From: Bacillota bacterium
GTDB taxonomy: Bacteria > Bacillota > DTU030 > DUMP01
NCBI GenBank assembly: GCA_012735455.1
Contig: JAAYHG010000144.1
Location: 1-5,470 of the forward strand
DNA length: 5,470 bases
Direction of reading: 5' to 3'
Below are positions 5,050 to 5,470 of this stretch, piece after piece; positions within the stretch are counted from its first letter, which is position 1; each line of letters opens with the position of its first letter. The notes under the pieces were generated by a model. That model was not told the DNA's origin. It worked only from the letters and a program-made list of their open reading frames with translations, and made no database searches. The translations under genes and the position numbers were made by a program.

Positions 5050-5470
5050 ATGTCTCGGCTGCGACACACTGGAGCCGTACGTTTCTTTCACTGGGCAAAC
5101 GCAATCACGGTGCTGGTTTTGATCTACAGCGGGTTCAACGTCGCCTTTCCAGATCGGCGCTTCGGCTTTCGCTCCCTGGCGCAAACCCGCCGCATACACC
5201 TCTCCGCAGCCAGCATCTTCGTTTTTAACCTGGTGGCCCGGCTGTACTATGCCCTGGTGAGTGGGGATTGGCGCAACCTCTTAGTGCGGCTCAAGGACCT
5301 CAAGTCCTTACCGCAGCTGGCAGGCTATTACCTCTTGTTGCGCCCAGTGGAACCGCCCTACGGCAAGTACAATCCCGGAGAAAAACTGGTCTTTACAATT
5401 TGGAGCGCCTTGCTTCCAATAGCTGGTTTGCTGGGCGGGATTCTTACCAAACCCAACGCCTTTCCGCACC
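5050..5470 (+). CDS. Hydrogenase-associated b-type cytochrome, membrane subunit (partial, 3' end off window)
   Basis: The first 140 codons of a membrane protein of the cytochrome b561 / [NiFe]-hydrogenase cytochrome b / formate dehydrogenase gamma family. Likely heme ligands are H14 (RFFHW, before TM1 at ~16-33) and H50 (RRIHL, at TM2 ~50-70). YNPGEKLVFTIW (107-118) leads into TM3 (~113-132) and resembles the family's YNxxQK segment. It would take electrons from the small-subunit clusters to a quinone, or the reverse. The start is ATG 5050, 7 nt after AAGGGG (5037-5042). An in-frame ATG at 5044 is possible but sits too close to that site. It lies 41 nt after the large subunit on the same strand, in the usual small-large-cytochrome order. 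Confidence 0.9.
   Translation, partial: MSRLRHTGAVRFFHWANAITVLVLIYSGFNVAFPDRRFGFRSLAQTRRIHLSAASIFVFNLVARLYYALVSGDWRNLLVRLKDLKSLPQLAGYYLLLRPVEPPYGKYNPGEKLVFTIWSALLPIAGLLGGILTKPNAFPH

Overview
The window (about 57% GC by eye) looks like a piece of a bacterial chromosome, probably from an anaerobic and perhaps thermophilic Firmicute of the Clostridia type. The pointers are strong AAGGAGG-type ribosome binding sites, a cobalamin riboswitch with an intrinsic terminator, a secreted helical-repeat + DUF4430 protein, and a [NiFe]-hydrogenase operon with a b-type cytochrome. The taxon is an inference; no single marker gene fixes it.

Left part, all read leftwards (minus strand). Positions 1-1394 hold the 5' part (464 codons, C-terminus off the window) of a secreted protein with a signal peptide, an alpha/alpha helical-repeat region of the terpene-cyclase/prenyltransferase type and a DUF4430 (transcobalamin-like C-terminal) domain. 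This gene has a complete regulatory leader: a sigma-A-like promoter (about 1726-1755), a canonical cobalamin riboswitch (1544-1692), a strong Shine-Dalgarno with an 10-residue mini-ORF (1471-1503), and a rho-independent terminator (1451-1486). The domain order matches animal transcobalamin/intrinsic factor. Together with B12 control this suggests an extracellular corrinoid-binding or corrinoid-scavenging protein.

Middle part. A small ferritin-like di-iron protein (1786-2250, minus) is preceded by a possible 39-residue ORF (2263-2382, minus) whose stop codon overlaps its ribosome binding site. The stretch 2383-2434 separates these from the rightward hydrogenase genes and must hold divergent promoters, but no convincing -35/-10 pair could be picked.

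Right part, all read rightwards. The [NiFe]-hydrogenase small subunit (2525-3607, possibly starting at a CTG at 2435), the large subunit (3608-5008, GTG start abutting the previous stop) and the start of a b-type cytochrome (5050 to the window end) form one operon. This is a membrane-linked group 1-type hydrogenase: H2 is split at the Ni-Fe site, electrons pass through three Fe-S clusters to heme b and presumably to a quinone. The enzyme is unusual in three ways. One proximal-cluster cysteine is Asp. Three of the five 'canopy' residues above the active site are substituted. No twin-arginine signal is visible, so the catalytic subunits may face the cytoplasm.

Most promising for follow-up: the B12-riboswitch-controlled bacterial transcobalamin-like protein, and the hydrogenase with its altered proximal cluster and altered catalytic canopy.
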